Part shown: positions 34,033-43,869 of the stretch, piece after piece
Layout of the letters: each line of letters opens with the position of its first letter
Numbering within the stretch: position 1 is the first letter of the stretch
NCBI GenBank assembly: GCA_947044365.1
Contig: OX345636.1
Location: forward strand, 59,833,537 to 59,897,536
DNA length: 64,000 bases
DNA from: Petrosia ficiformis
Lineage: Eukaryota > Porifera > Demospongiae > Haplosclerida > Petrosiidae
Direction of reading: 5' to 3'
Translations under genes and position numbers: made by a program
The notes under the pieces: model-generated
What the model saw: the letters and a program-made list of their open reading frames with translations, nothing else
The model's database searches: none
Told to the model about the DNA's origin: nothing

Positions 34033-34072
34033 ACCACTGCGACAAAGACAACAAACCAAAAAACACAGAAAG
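34029..34072 (+). other. Probable terminal exon with stop codon and start of 3' UTR
   Basis: An AG acceptor at 34028 gives an in-phase TGA within the first four bases. The exon can end at a GTAAGA donor near 34072 and continue at an acceptor preceded by a run of T near 34182, which would be a spliced 3' UTR. No polyadenylation signal stands out. The alternative is read-through to the stop at 33716. Confidence 0.4.
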
Positions 34073-34782
34073 TAAGACCTTTATATATGACATGCATAAC
34101 TATTATCCTTAAATGTTTAAATGTATTTTTAATTCTTGCGATTTAAGTACATTCATTTTATCCCACGATATTTTTTTTCCAGACTACACACCTCCTATAC
34201 TAAACACTCTAGCAACATTAGAAAATCTGTCAACAGAAACATCACAACTTTCAATTATACCTTGTTTAATATTTATTTTTTTTAATTATTTTTTGTTTTT
34301 TTGTAGCATATATAATTAATCTGCTGAATGAACTAAATTTGAATTACTTAAATATCTCTTTTCATCTTACATATTGTTTTCCATTGACTTTCTGAGTCTG
34401 GAATTACTAGAAGACTATTGCAGTATCATTATTTTCATAGCTCAAAAAGCCAAATTTCATTAGTACTGCTGCAATTCACTGGGCCTTGGATGTATGACAC
34501 CCCAAGCTACAAGGGTATTTCTATTGTCCAAAATGCCCACATTTTGTTGAATGTGGTCTGGCTGAGCATCATTCAAGTGTCCAACCTTTGATGTTACTTT
34601 AAAGGATGTTTTAGTGTATGCTAATAGTACACGGGTAGTTGGGTGTATGCTATGAAGATACAAAAGAAAACCGAGAGGTATTCGAACCAGACACTGCAAA
34701 CCAGACATTCATATACAGATCGACATTTTCTTCGATACGCGTCTGAGTAGTCTATGCTGTACTATATATTTTTACAGTCTAT

Positions 34783-34945
34783 TGCAGCGCTTGAACATTG
34801 CGGGTTGCGATACACACGCAATACGCAATTGCAATCGACTGTAGTACAGTCGATTGTAGTTGCGTTTGAACATTGCGGATTGCGTTTTAACATACACAAT
34901 GTACAGTCGATTGAGGTTGCGTTTGAACCGGATTGCATTGTTGCC
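34783..34945 (+). repeat. Three direct repeats around GCGTTTGAACATTGCGG
   Basis: Copies near 34783, 34850 and 34905, each preceded by CAGTC(G/T)ATTG. CpG-rich by local standards. Just downstream of the Death-domain gene; function unknown. Confidence 0.55.
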
Positions 34946-35408
34946 GTTTTCTGCAAATTCATTCTACTTTTATAGTTACAAGAGGCTGAAGAAAGCTGAA
35001 TTCTGTAGCTTTTCAGTGAAACCATAAAATCTACCTTTCTAGGCACTATCAAACTCCGATCTTTCTAGAGAGCAACCCTGCCAGGGTTTCCCACCCACCG
35101 CCACCTCCACCTCCACCTCCACCACCCGAAGGGTGTGTTTAGCTTTGTTTCTGCAAATAAACTATCAGTGAAAACATTAGGCCCAATAATTATACCCCCG
35201 GGTGGGTGTGGCTTCCAAAAGATACAGAATTGAACCAGATTGTATGCAGCAAGAAGCTGGCAAGACTAGAAACCGATTGGAGTTTCATCTACCCCTCCCC
35301 CTAGTACAACCTTAATGTTTGTCTGCATATCTACAGCTAGCATCCAGGTCAGCGTACTCGTGCTAGACAGCACTGATATTTTTCTGTATACCAATGATTT
35401 TACCATTG

Positions 35409-35619
35409 TTAACCCTTAGAGGACTGAGCATACTTTTCAAATTCTTCCCTTTTCCAACACTGGTGTCTCTGCTGCATATATTTTGGCCACCGTTCACTTT
35501 CTCTACCCCAACGTTTAACCATGACTCCTTTTCCAACATGGAGTACTACTTCTACCAATTTGTTTACTGGGACTCCAAAGTCCCCAAGCGCTTCGTAGGA
35601 AACTTAATGTGGTCATTAA
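35409..35619. mobile_element. Short piggyBac-like element (TTAA-CCCTTAGAGGACTGAG)
   Basis: TTAA at 35409-35412 and again at 35616-35619, where another CCCTTTGAG terminus begins. The interior is the reverse complement of 5545-5690, so the two are copies of one family in opposite orientation. Confidence 0.6.
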
Positions 35620-35749
35620 CCCTTTGAGCACTTTATATCAGATATAGACCATCAGAAGATCTATTTCCTATTATTATTAGTCAAGATTGTATTCATGAGG
35701 GTACCTCCAATGTAATTGATTCTTACGGTGACAAGATTTCACATATAAA

Positions 35750-36180
35750 AGTGAGTATGTCATGTGACCTGTGCACATACACATGTACATGTACATTTTA
35801 AGTGAGTACATGTATGTCATGTGACCTGTGTATATGTACCTGTACATGTACATTTTAAGTGAGTACATGTATGTCATGGGACCTGTGTATATACATTACA
35901 TGTACATGTACAGTTTAAGTGAGTATGTCATGTGACCTGTGTATGTACATTACATGTAAATGTACATGTACAGTTTAAGTGAGTATATAATGTGATCAGT
36001 GTATATTGTACATACATACATGTATACATGTACATGTACAATGTATGTCACTGTCACTCTAACTTCTTAAGTTATGTACATGTACATATTACATGTTGTG
36101 TACATTTTAGTGTCAATACTAACATTGTTGTTCCTATACTGACATTTTGGGTACATACACATGTATATTACAAATTACAA
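35750..36180. repeat. ACATGTAC-rich block with about 60-bp repeats (AAGTGAGTA...CATGTGACCTGTG)
   Basis: At least four copies of a unit with GTGAGTA, TGTCATGTGACCTGTG and ACATGTACATGTAC between 35750 and 36000. Non-coding, 460 bp upstream of MGAT1-like exon a. Confidence 0.7.
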
Positions 36181-36329
36181 CACATTGTTTGGTAAAGAAG
36201 TGGCACACTGAAGAAGCTATTTAATCATTGCTTCATTATTGAGTTACAGTGTAATTATATACTAACTTTACATGTACTTATAAATAACGAATTCCACAGT
36301 ACAGACTTTATAACTACATGTACATGTGT

Positions 36330-36510
36330 CTGTCTGTCTTCCTTCCTTTCTTTCTTTCATCTCAAGTGTTATCATGTAAATTGTAACTATATACATGAAT
36401 ATCTGTCCAATTTCAATAACCATTATATAACATTACAAATGTATTAATGTACATGATATTATCGGAGATGAGAGAAAGAAAGAAAGAAAGAAAGAAAGAC
36501 ACCTAAGGCA
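36330..36510. repeat. Mirrored (CTTT)n ... (GAAA)n foldback
   Basis: CTTTCTTTCTTTCATCTC at about 36345 and GAGATGAGAGAAAGAAAGAA at about 36466 are inverted. The pair can form a hairpin over about 100 bp. Confidence 0.6.
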
Positions 36511-36645
36511 AATTCCCAATGGAAAAATGAAAATGAGAGTTGCCTCAGGTGGGATGTACATGTACATGTAATTATAAAACTCTATTAATAATCATAATTA
36601 TTCATTTTTGTCTTATATTATTAATTTCTTTTCTTATTTCATTAG

Positions 36646-36784
36646 CAACCTGACCAATCTGAGTTTCCATTGAAAGGAAAAGAAAGGAAAATGAAGGGTT
36701 ATTGTAAAATAGCTCGTCATTATAAATGGGCTCTGGGTCAAGTATTTGATGTGTATGGATATAACTATGCTATTGTTGTTGAAG
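36646..36784 (+). CDS. MGAT1: MGAT1-like exon a
   Basis: Lies between ...tttcattag and GTACAC. It starts QPDQSEFPLKGKERK and runs to YAIVVE with one base over. The family block KIARHYKWALGQVF is nearly unchanged. The phase-1 end splits the codon of the first Asp of the EDD motif. Confidence 0.88.
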
Positions 36785-36828
36785 GTACACTGCATGTGTA
36801 AATACATGTACATGTATGCTATAAGTTT

Positions 36829-37030
36829 GACAGTAGTGAGTACTTTTAGTTACAGTACTAGGTAAGTAGCTATTCTCAACCAGTGTTTGCAGAACACTGT
36901 ACATGACAGTAGTGAGTACTATTAGTTACAGTACTAGGTAGGTAGCTATTCTCAACCAGTGTGTGCAGAACACTGTATATGACAGTAGTGAGTACTATTA
37001 GTTACAGTTATGTGGTTATTCGCAAACCAG
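36829..37030 (+). repeat. 76-bp tandem repeat, 2.5 copies
   Basis: GACAGTAGTGAGTACT at 36829, 36905 and 36981, directly after the MGAT1 exon a donor region. Confidence 0.9.
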
Positions 37031-37311
37031 TGTACACTGTAGATGTATACATATATGTATACAATCGTTTATTATACATGTATACATCTACATGTATTAT
37101 ACATCTAAACATATAATATACATGTATACATGTATAATACATGTTTACATGTATTATACATGTATACATGTATAATGCATGTACATGTATATCACCATAA
37201 CTAAAGATTGTTTTTGGCAATTCATCTTGTAATACCAATACAATGAGAACAAGTGCATCTCTCATTTAAATTGATCAATTAATGAATTCCAATTTACCTC
37301 TTGTGTACTGA

Positions 37312-37583
37312 TTAAAGTATAGCTCTCATCATAGTATCTTATAAGTTAGGTAGTGTACAGTATGTGTGAAAGATTGAACATGTAATAAGGTGATATTTCA
37401 ACTGTACTTCTCAGTAGTACCATTGTACTCCATCGTACTGTAATGTGTGAATTTGCTTTACCTGATACCATGCATAGTGCTAAGCATTTAATACTGTTTA
37501 GTACATTTGAATTACAGTGTACTTCACTCACAATGTACACTGTAGTCAATGGAAGTACAGTGATAGTATCTAAACTTAATGAT
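37312..37583. mobile_element. Foldback MITE (CATTAAGTT ends), copy 2
   Basis: ATTAAAGTATAGCTCTCATC at the left, AGTACAGTGATAGTATCTAA ACTTAATG at the right; opposite end order to 2488-2737. Ends about 50 bp before MGAT1-like exon b. Confidence 0.5.
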
Positions 37584-37629
37584 TTTAATAAATATAATAA
37601 TAATTAATTTAATTATAATTATGTCTCAG

Positions 37630-37767
37630 ATGATTTGGAAGTGGATCCAGACTTTTACTCATATTTTCAAGCTACGCGTCCACTTTTAGCAACTGATAAG
37701 AAGTTATGGTGTGTGTCAGCATGGAATGATAATGGAAAAGAAGTATTTATTGATACAGATGACATTG
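37630..37767 (+). CDS. MGAT1: MGAT1-like exon b (metal-binding EDD motif)
   Basis: Lies between ...gtctcag and GTAAGA. The first residues DDLE complete the EDD motif that binds Mn/UDP-GlcNAc in Gn[13 protein letters not shown] is a family hallmark. A (GT)n tract starts about 80 bp downstream of the donor. Confidence 0.9.
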
Positions 37768-37844
37768 GTAAGATAATATTACCTATTTTTAATAGGTATG
37801 GTACATGTACCTGTATAGTATCATTTAATGAGTGCATGTACATA

Positions 37845-37845
<1 letters not shown>

Positions 37846-37918
<73 letters not shown>
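37846..37918 (+). repeat. (GT)n microsatellite
   Basis: About 36 GT dinucleotides, followed by degenerate GT-rich sequence to about 38020. Just after MGAT1-like exon b. Confidence 0.98.
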
Positions 37919-37919
<1 letters not shown>

Positions 37920-38309
37920 ACTGTATGTATGCATGTGCACGTGTGTGCATCTGTGTGTGTACATGTATGTTTGTGACTGTGTGCCTCTATGTGTGTGTGT
38001 GTGTGTCTCTGTGTGTGTGGACATCAACACTGCTTCAGCTTGCTCATTCAGCTTTTCTTTAAGGGTTCTGCTTTATTAAAATACAATGTACAGTGTATGT
38101 GAGAACATATTTGTGTGCTATATTTGCTTAGTGCATATCACATGATATTGAGCCAATCACTTTTTTGTATATTAGTCACCTGGTCATGTTTTAAACAACA
38201 TTTAATGCATAATGGGCATTAACTACATGTACTAAATACACAGTTACATGTACGTACCTGTGAAATGTAACTAGAATTGTCAACTGCTGGGCACTGAGTC
38301 TTTTGGAAC

Positions 38310-38480
38310 ATTCTTTACAGTATGTTAAACATTTTACTGTGGCACTGAGGTGGGCCAATGAAGGTCTCAATTAGATAATGCACTCGCTTTACTTGTGCAT
38401 TATCTAATCTCGATCTTCATTAAGCCTGGCCCTCGGGCTATGTTAAAATGCTCAATGTACCATAAAGAATGCTTTAAATA
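38310..38480. mobile_element. Palindromic MITE
   Basis: AGCATTCTTTA-like arms: GGAACATTCTTTACAGTATG at 38308 against TACCATAAAGAATGCTTT at 38459, with the inner mirror AGATAATGCAC...GTGCATTATCT. Between MGAT1-like exons b and c. Confidence 0.65.
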
Positions 38481-38499
38481 TTACATAGTACATATAATT

Positions 38500-39080
38500 G
38501 TGCATGTATATCTGTAGTACATGTACATGTACATATATACATGCATCTATAGTACATATACATGTATAATTATCTGTAGTACATGTACATGTACCTTTAA
38601 TTATCTTTAGTACACGTACATATATACATGCATCTATAGTACATATACATGTATAATTATCTGTAGTACATGTACATGTACCTTTAATTATCTTTAGTAC
38701 ATGTACATGTATAATTATCTGTAGTACATGTACATGTATAATTATCTGTAGTACATGTACATGTATAATTATCTTTAGTACATGTACATGTAATTATCTT
38801 TAGTACATGTACATGTGTAATTATCTGTAGTACATGTACATGTACAACTCTCATTTTCATTTTTCCATTGCTTCAGGTGTCTTTCTTTCTACATCTCTGA
38901 TAACATCATGTACATGTATAATTACCTGTAGTACACGTACATGTACATGTATAATTATTTGTTGTATACACATGTTCTGTAGTACATTTACATGTATAAA
39001 TAACTGTAGTAGATGTACATGTATGTAGGACAGGCACATATATAATTACATGTATTTGCAGTACATGTACATGTATATGA
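38500..39080 (+). repeat. 27-bp-type repeats of GTACATGTACATGTATAATTATCT
   Basis: About a dozen copies of a unit built on ACATGTACATGTA plus TAATTATCT(G/T)TAGT. The ACATGTAC core is self-complementary. Confidence 0.85.
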
Positions 39081-39197
39081 CTTGTTTGCTTATACTTTAT
39101 AAATGTTTTCAATGGAAGGCTAATAATGTAAACTCACATGTATAGTACATGTATATGCACATAATTTAAATACAGTGTATCTTTTATAGTACTGCAG

Positions 39198-39288
39198 GTA
39201 AACTGTATAGAACAGACTTCTTTCCTGGACTAGGATGGATGTTGACAGTTAACCTATGACATGAGTTGAAGGATAAATGGCCAATAAG
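39198..39288 (+). pseudogene. MGAT1: MGAT1-like exon c with in-frame TGA
   Basis: The acceptor is ...tactgcag and the donor is GTGAAT. KLYRTDFFPGLGWMLTVNL is followed by TGA, then HELKDKWPI in the same frame. Known GnT-I has Trp at this position (L-W-x-E-L), so a single TGG to TGA change explains it. The tail of this exon is repeated twice more downstream at 87-bp spacing (near 39368 and 39455). Confidence 0.8.
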
Positions 39289-39470
39289 GTGAATTACATG
39301 TATATGTATGTACATGTACTTGCACATACATGTATAAATATATACTGTGTAATGTTTATAATAATGGCCAATAAGATGAATTATACACATGTACATATAC
39401 TGTGTAATTACGTGTATAATGTTTATAATTTATTATGAGTTGAAGGTTAAATGGCCAATAAAGGGAATTA
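39255..39470 (+). repeat. Three 87-bp-spaced copies of the MGAT1 exon c tail
   Basis: The motif TGGCCAATAA(A/G) with flanking GAATTA occurs at about 39280, 39365 and 39452. The first and third copies also share ATGAGTTGAAGG. The tandem duplication therefore includes coding sequence and the splice-donor region. Confidence 0.65.
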
Positions 39471-39651
39471 TTGCTGATCATGTGACCTGTGGCCAGTCAG
39501 AGTGCAGATATGATGCGTCACATGTTTGAACATTAAATCACTTATTATACACTTTTGCATGCAATAAGTTAGTTATTGTACACTTTGCTCACCTCTACTA
39601 ACGAAGCTGCTCCAACAAGAGTGGTAGTTCACCAGATTGTCAATAAATCAC

Positions 39652-39772
39652 TTATAACACATTTCACAGTGCATCGTGTGTTTTAATGTAGCACTTAGGT
39701 GGTCAATAAAGGTCTTGTTTATATTGACTCACGCTACATTAAAACACCTAATCACAGTAAAATGCGTTATAA
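39652..39772. mobile_element. Palindromic MITE
   Basis: TTATAACACATTTCACAGTG mirrors CACAGTAAAATGCGTTATAA; inner TTTTAATGTAGC / GCTACATTAAAA. Between MGAT1-like exons c and d. Confidence 0.7.
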
Positions 39773-39828
39773 CTATTACATAAATATATGTTTATGTAAC
39801 GAGCCTCATGATGAATAATCTAAAGTTT

Positions 39829-40084
39829 TTGATACATGTGTATGTTTTGAAGCATGGGCAAATTAACCCAACAATGGTTAGTGTGTGCACCATTGGGAAC
39901 ACATCTTGACTATTCTTGAGCCCATTAAGAAACAGTTAATGATGTTAGTGACAATATAATAATAATTAACTGTGCCATCTGGCCCAAAGAGGGAACTGTG
40001 CAGTGTCAGCACTGCACAGTTCATAAAACTTCATACATACATGTAGTGTGCCATATGAGTTCATCAAAAGCAATGCTCCTGAAT
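39829..40084. mobile_element. Inverted copy of the CAG...CTG hAT-type MITE
   Basis: Opposite orientation to 14645: AGTTTTTGATA...AAGCATGGGCAAATT...CAATGGTTAGTGTGTG at the left, TTCATCAAAAGCA at the right. It lies in the large gap of the MGAT1-like locus, before the last exon. Confidence 0.65.
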
Positions 40085-40155
40085 CTTGTGACTGAAAACT
40101 CACATGATATACATGTATGATACATGTATAATATACATTACATGTGTTAGTAAGT

Positions 40156-40668
40156 AGGGCTGAGCGATAATATCAATTTATAGATTATCATGATATTTTT
40201 ACGATTATATCAAATTTTGTATTGCAATAATTACCCCATGTGTCTGTGAATGCACAATTATGATTTTGATAGTTTTCTTGAAAGCATCTTTAACCTTAAC
40301 AGTCACCACAGCTTTTCATAGATACAATGTATCAAGATATAGCTTTTTCTGCAGTTAAAGCAAGGAATTGTTTCGTTTTGAGCCTGTGTTTAGTCGATAA
40401 ATCACACACGGGCAATGCCCACTTTTCACTAGCAGATTAGCTTTCCAGCTTTCATCTCTCTGTGGACCTGGCTTTCACTCTCACTGGAACTGGAGACATC
40501 ATTAAGCTTATAGATTAGTCCCATAAAAGTAAGCTAAAGACAGAAGGATGTGATTTTCGAGCGACTATGTGCACGTTAATTGCAATATAGTACACATACG
40601 TGACGTAAATTATCTCAATAATTTGGCAATTATCAATGGTGATATGATAAACCAATATCGCTCCGCCC
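40156..40668. mobile_element. hAT-type MITE (TAGGGC.GAGCGATA ends)
   Basis: Left TAGGGCTGAGCGATAATATC and right ...GATATTGGTTTATC / CGCTCCGCCCTA are inverted ends. No coding capacity. The flanking 8-mers do not match well. Confidence 0.6.
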
Positions 40669-40812
40669 TATTTATTGTATGATTGAATTCCTTTATCATG
40701 TGACTGATATCTTATATGACGTGATAGAATGTCGTTATTCTCATACAGTATTTCATGTGATTGGTATCCGATAGATTACATGTATTATAGATATTCTATG
40801 TAGTTATTTGTA

Positions 40813-41680
40813 GGGATGGGCGATAACTCAAATTCACTGTTACGGTTATCATCATATCTATTATCACAATAACCTTGATTACCTTGTTAATCAAAAATTC
40901 AAATCAAGACAAAACAAAATTTAAAATAATACACAAAAATGATATGTCCAGATAATTGTGTACATGTACAAGCATGAGAAATATAATATGTAATTTATCA
41001 CACCATGTTTTTAGGCAGAAAAACTAGTTTGTCAACATTTTTGGGAAGAAGTCGAGAGCGTAAATGATCATTAATATAACCTGCTTTGCTAAAGATCCTT
41101 TCAGAGGGTACACTGGTGCCGCCACAGACACATAAATATTTCTTTGCTAACTGTGCTAAAATAGGAAATCGTCCTTGTTCAGTCTTCCACGACTCCAAAG
41201 GGTTTTGATCAATAGAGACCATAGGAAAGTCAAGGTAGAAAGCCAACTCATTTTCTACTTTCTGTGTTGGTGTTATTGATGGCCCAGTATCAGTTACTTG
41301 TTCGAATTATGTGATAATGTTACTCATAATTGCAGCTAGTCCTTTTGCTTTTTTTGCAGGTGGAACATCATCAGTCTCGCAGCTCTCCTCTAGACTAATA
41401 GCCTTACCAGAAATATTATCAGATGTATCAAGCAGGAGAATGCATTCCTCAGTGACAGTAGAGATAATATTTTCCCTACTACTCCCTTCCTCAAAATGAC
41501 AATCCTTAAATCGTGGATCTAAAAATGTCGATATATCCATCACCATCTTAACTCTAGCTGAAGTATTCCGTTTCATTAAATCTTCTATCAGTACTTTCTT
41601 CATCTGCTTTGCCAAGTTACTATCGTCACTAGAAGCTTCATAATTATGTACTATAGTGTATACTTTAATGTCACATAGTT
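40813..41680 (-). mobile_element. Truncated hAT transposon
   Basis: The left edge TAGGGATGGGCGATAAC matches the TAGGG(C)TGGGCGAT termini of the other hAT-type elements here. It carries the 3' half of a transposase on the minus strand. No opposite terminus was found; the right edge blurs into a dispersed repeat near 41660-41700. Confidence 0.65.
40998..41660 (-). pseudogene. hAT (ZBED-type) transposase, C-terminal part
   Basis: Minus-strand frame from about 41660 to 40998. It has DISTFLDPRFKDCHF, then PPAKKAKGL, one in-frame TAA after MSNIIT (near 41309), then FEQVTDTGPSITPTQKVENEL and the hAT dimerisation block (FPILAQLAKKYLCV...SVPSERIFSKAGY...LRSRLLPKNVDKLVFL). The N-terminal BED finger and most of the catalytic core are absent. 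Decayed. Confidence 0.8.
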
Positions 41681-41823
41681 ACACTGTAACTCAATAATTA
41701 AACAATGATTGAAATTTGACATAATTTATACCAAAAAGAATGAGAAGGATAATTATATGAAAATGGTGCCGGTAAAAAGATTGCTAGTCATTCTAAACTA
41801 AAGTTATGAACATTTTTCCAAGA

Positions 41824-42097
41824 TAATGAACGTGAATGACCTTTATTTGCAAATGGCCTTCACTGTTGCTATATATAACAAGATTCCCTTCACAAAATTA
41901 AATTTTGAAACTCCATCTTTATCACAATTTAGGGTAATTTATGAAGAAGTGTATGTTAAACGTATTCATAGTTTGAAGGAAGTATCACTCAGTGAAGTTA
42001 TTCATAGTAAATCTAAAGAAGAAGTACAAGTGAGATACTCAAATCTAAAAGAATTCAAAGCATTTGCTAAACATCTCAAGATCATGAGTGATTCAAG
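41824..42097 (+). CDS. MGAT1: MGAT1-like exon d (near C-terminus)
   Basis: The open frame runs from an ambiguous acceptor (ttttccaag) to the donor GTGAGT. It contains IYNKIPFTKLNFETPSLSQF, YEEVYVKRIHSL and EVQVRYSNLKEFKAFAKHL, matching the region before the last strand of GnT-I. The next exon (GVPRAGYRG-like) was not found. The 5' flank (about 41690-41845) is repeated at 44497-44642, and part of it is repeated inverted near 36218-36260, so the start of this exon overlaps a dispersed repeat. Confidence 0.75.
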
Positions 42098-42211
42098 AGT
42101 GAGTTAATATAAGTACTTGGAATTATGCACGGCATTTGTGGGGATGAGCCTACGTTACTTAATGGAATAGGAAGTGTGTCCAAGTTAGAAAGACTGTTAA
42201 TGCACAGATCA

Positions 42212-43868
42212 TACATTGAAGAGCCTATAGCACTACATGTGGCGTAATCATAGTGTACTGTACTGCACCATGTGGAGACAGACTCCTAATACATGAGCCT
42301 ATAGCACTACTGGTGTTGTATGTTCTATTCAATGGGTGTGCTGTACTGCACCATTTGTAGACTCCTAATACATTGAAGAGCCTATAGCACTACTGGTGGT
42401 GTATGTAATCATAACTATTCAATGAGTGTGCTGTACTTCACCATTTGTAGACTCCTAATACATTGAAGAGCCTATAGCACTACTGATGGTGTATGTAATC
42501 ATAACTATTCAATGAGTTTGCTGTACTGCACCATTTGTAGACTCCTAATACATTGAAGAGTCTATAGCACTACTGGTGGTGTATCTAATCATAACTATTC
42601 AATGAGTTTGCTGTACTTCACCATGTGGAGACTCCTAATACATTGAAGAGTCTATAGTACTACTGGTGGTGTATGTAATCATAACCATTCAATGAGTTTG
42701 CTGTACTTCACCATGTGGAGACTCCTAATACATTGAAGAGCTATAGCACTACTGGTGGTGTATGTAATCATAACCATTCAATGAGTGTGCTGTACTTCAC
42801 CATGTGGGGACTCCTAATACATTGAAGAGCCTATAGCACTACTGGTGGTGTATGTAATCATAACCATTCAATGAGTTTGCTGTACTTCACCATGTGTAGA
42901 CTCCTAATACATTGAAGAGTCTATAGCACTACTGGTGGTGTATGTAATCATAGCTATTCAATGAGTGTGCTGTACTTCACTATGTGTAGACTCCTAATAC
43001 ATTGAAGAGTCTATAGTACTACTGGTGGTGTATGTAATCATAGCTATTCAATGAGTTTGCTGTACTTCACTATGTGTAGACTCTTAATACATTGAAGAGT
43101 CTATAGTACTACTGGTGGTGTATGTAATCATAGCTATTCAATGAGTTTGCTGTACTTCACTATGTGGAGACTCCTAATACATTGAAGAGCCTATAGCACT
43201 ACTGGTGGTGTATGTAATCATAGCTATTCAATGAGTGTGCTGTACTTCACCATGTGGAGACTCCTAATACATTGAAGAGCCTATAGCACTACTGGTGGTG
43301 TATGTAATCATAGCTATTCAATGAGTGTGCTGTACTTCACTATGTGTAGACTCCTAATACATTGAAGAGTCTATAGTACTACTGGTGGTGTATGTAATCA
43401 TAGCTATTCAATGAGTTTGCTGTACTTCACTATGTGTAGACTCTTAATACATTGAAGAGTCTATAGCACTACTGGTGGTGTATGTAATCATAACCATTCA
43501 ATGAGTGTGCTGTACTGCACCATGTGGAGACTCCTAATACATTGAAGAGTCTATAGTACTACTGGTGGTGTATGTAATCATAGCTATTCAATGAGTTTGC
43601 TGTACTTCACTATGTGTAGACTCTTAATACATTGAAGAGTCTATAGCACTACTGGTGGTGTATGTAATCATAGCTATTCAATGAGTGTGCTGTACTTCAC
43701 CATGTGGGGACTCCTAATACATTGAAGAGCCTATAGCACTACTGGTGGTGTATGTAATCATAACCATTCAATGAGTGTGCTGTACTTCACCATGTGGGGA
43801 CTCCTAATACATTGAAGAGTCTATAGCACTACTGATGGTGTATGTACATGTAATCATAGCTATTCAAT
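42212..43868 (+). repeat. 90-bp minisatellite, about 18 copies
   Basis: Repeats of ACTCCTAATACATTGAAGAG + CTATAGCACTACTGGTGGTG + ...TTCAATGAGT(G/T)TGCTGTACT. Copies start near 42283, 42361, 42451, 42541, then every 90 bp to 43800. Variants (GTTTGC or GTGTGC, ATGTGGAG or ATGTGTAG) alternate in blocks, suggesting higher-order amplification. It starts about 100 bp after the last MGAT1-like exon. Confidence 0.95.
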
Positions 43869-43869
43869 T

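Larger units (their letters stand above)
36646..42097 (+). pseudogene. MGAT1: MGAT1-like N-acetylglucosaminyltransferase I, partial and probably decayed
   Basis: Four exons match GnT-I, the Golgi enzyme that adds GlcNAc to the Man5 core and starts complex N-glycans. Exon 36646-36784 has GYCKIARHYKWALGQVF and IVVE. Exon 37630-37767 completes the metal-binding EDD with [20 protein letters not shown] and [13 protein letters not shown]. Exon 39198-39288 has LYRTDFFPGLGW. Exon about 41824-42097 has VQVRYSNLKEFKAFAKHL and ends at a good GTGAGT donor. Missing: the N-terminal third (the VLVIAC...R region), the WDDW / ISRT centre and the C-terminal strand. In the third exon a conserved Trp codon is TGA (39257-39259). 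hAT debris lies in the gap before the last exon and a minisatellite follows it. Most likely a pseudogene; an assembly or sequencing error at the TGA and unseen exons remain possible. The death-domain gene upstream cannot be spliced to it in frame. Confidence 0.8.

Noticed and set aside
34183..34319. Frame DYTPPILNTLATLENLSTE as a further coding exon of the Death-domain gene
   Set aside because: It can only be reached after the stop created at 34030-34032, so at most it is 3' UTR.
33694..36784. Fusion of the Death-domain gene with the MGAT1-like exons
   Set aside because: The Death exon ends in phase 2, and joining it to 36646 would put the MGAT1 exon out of frame; a stop codon follows in every plausible path.
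37832..38079. Cys-Val repeat peptides, possible cysteine-rich secreted proteins
   Set aside because: Pure translation of a (GT)n microsatellite.
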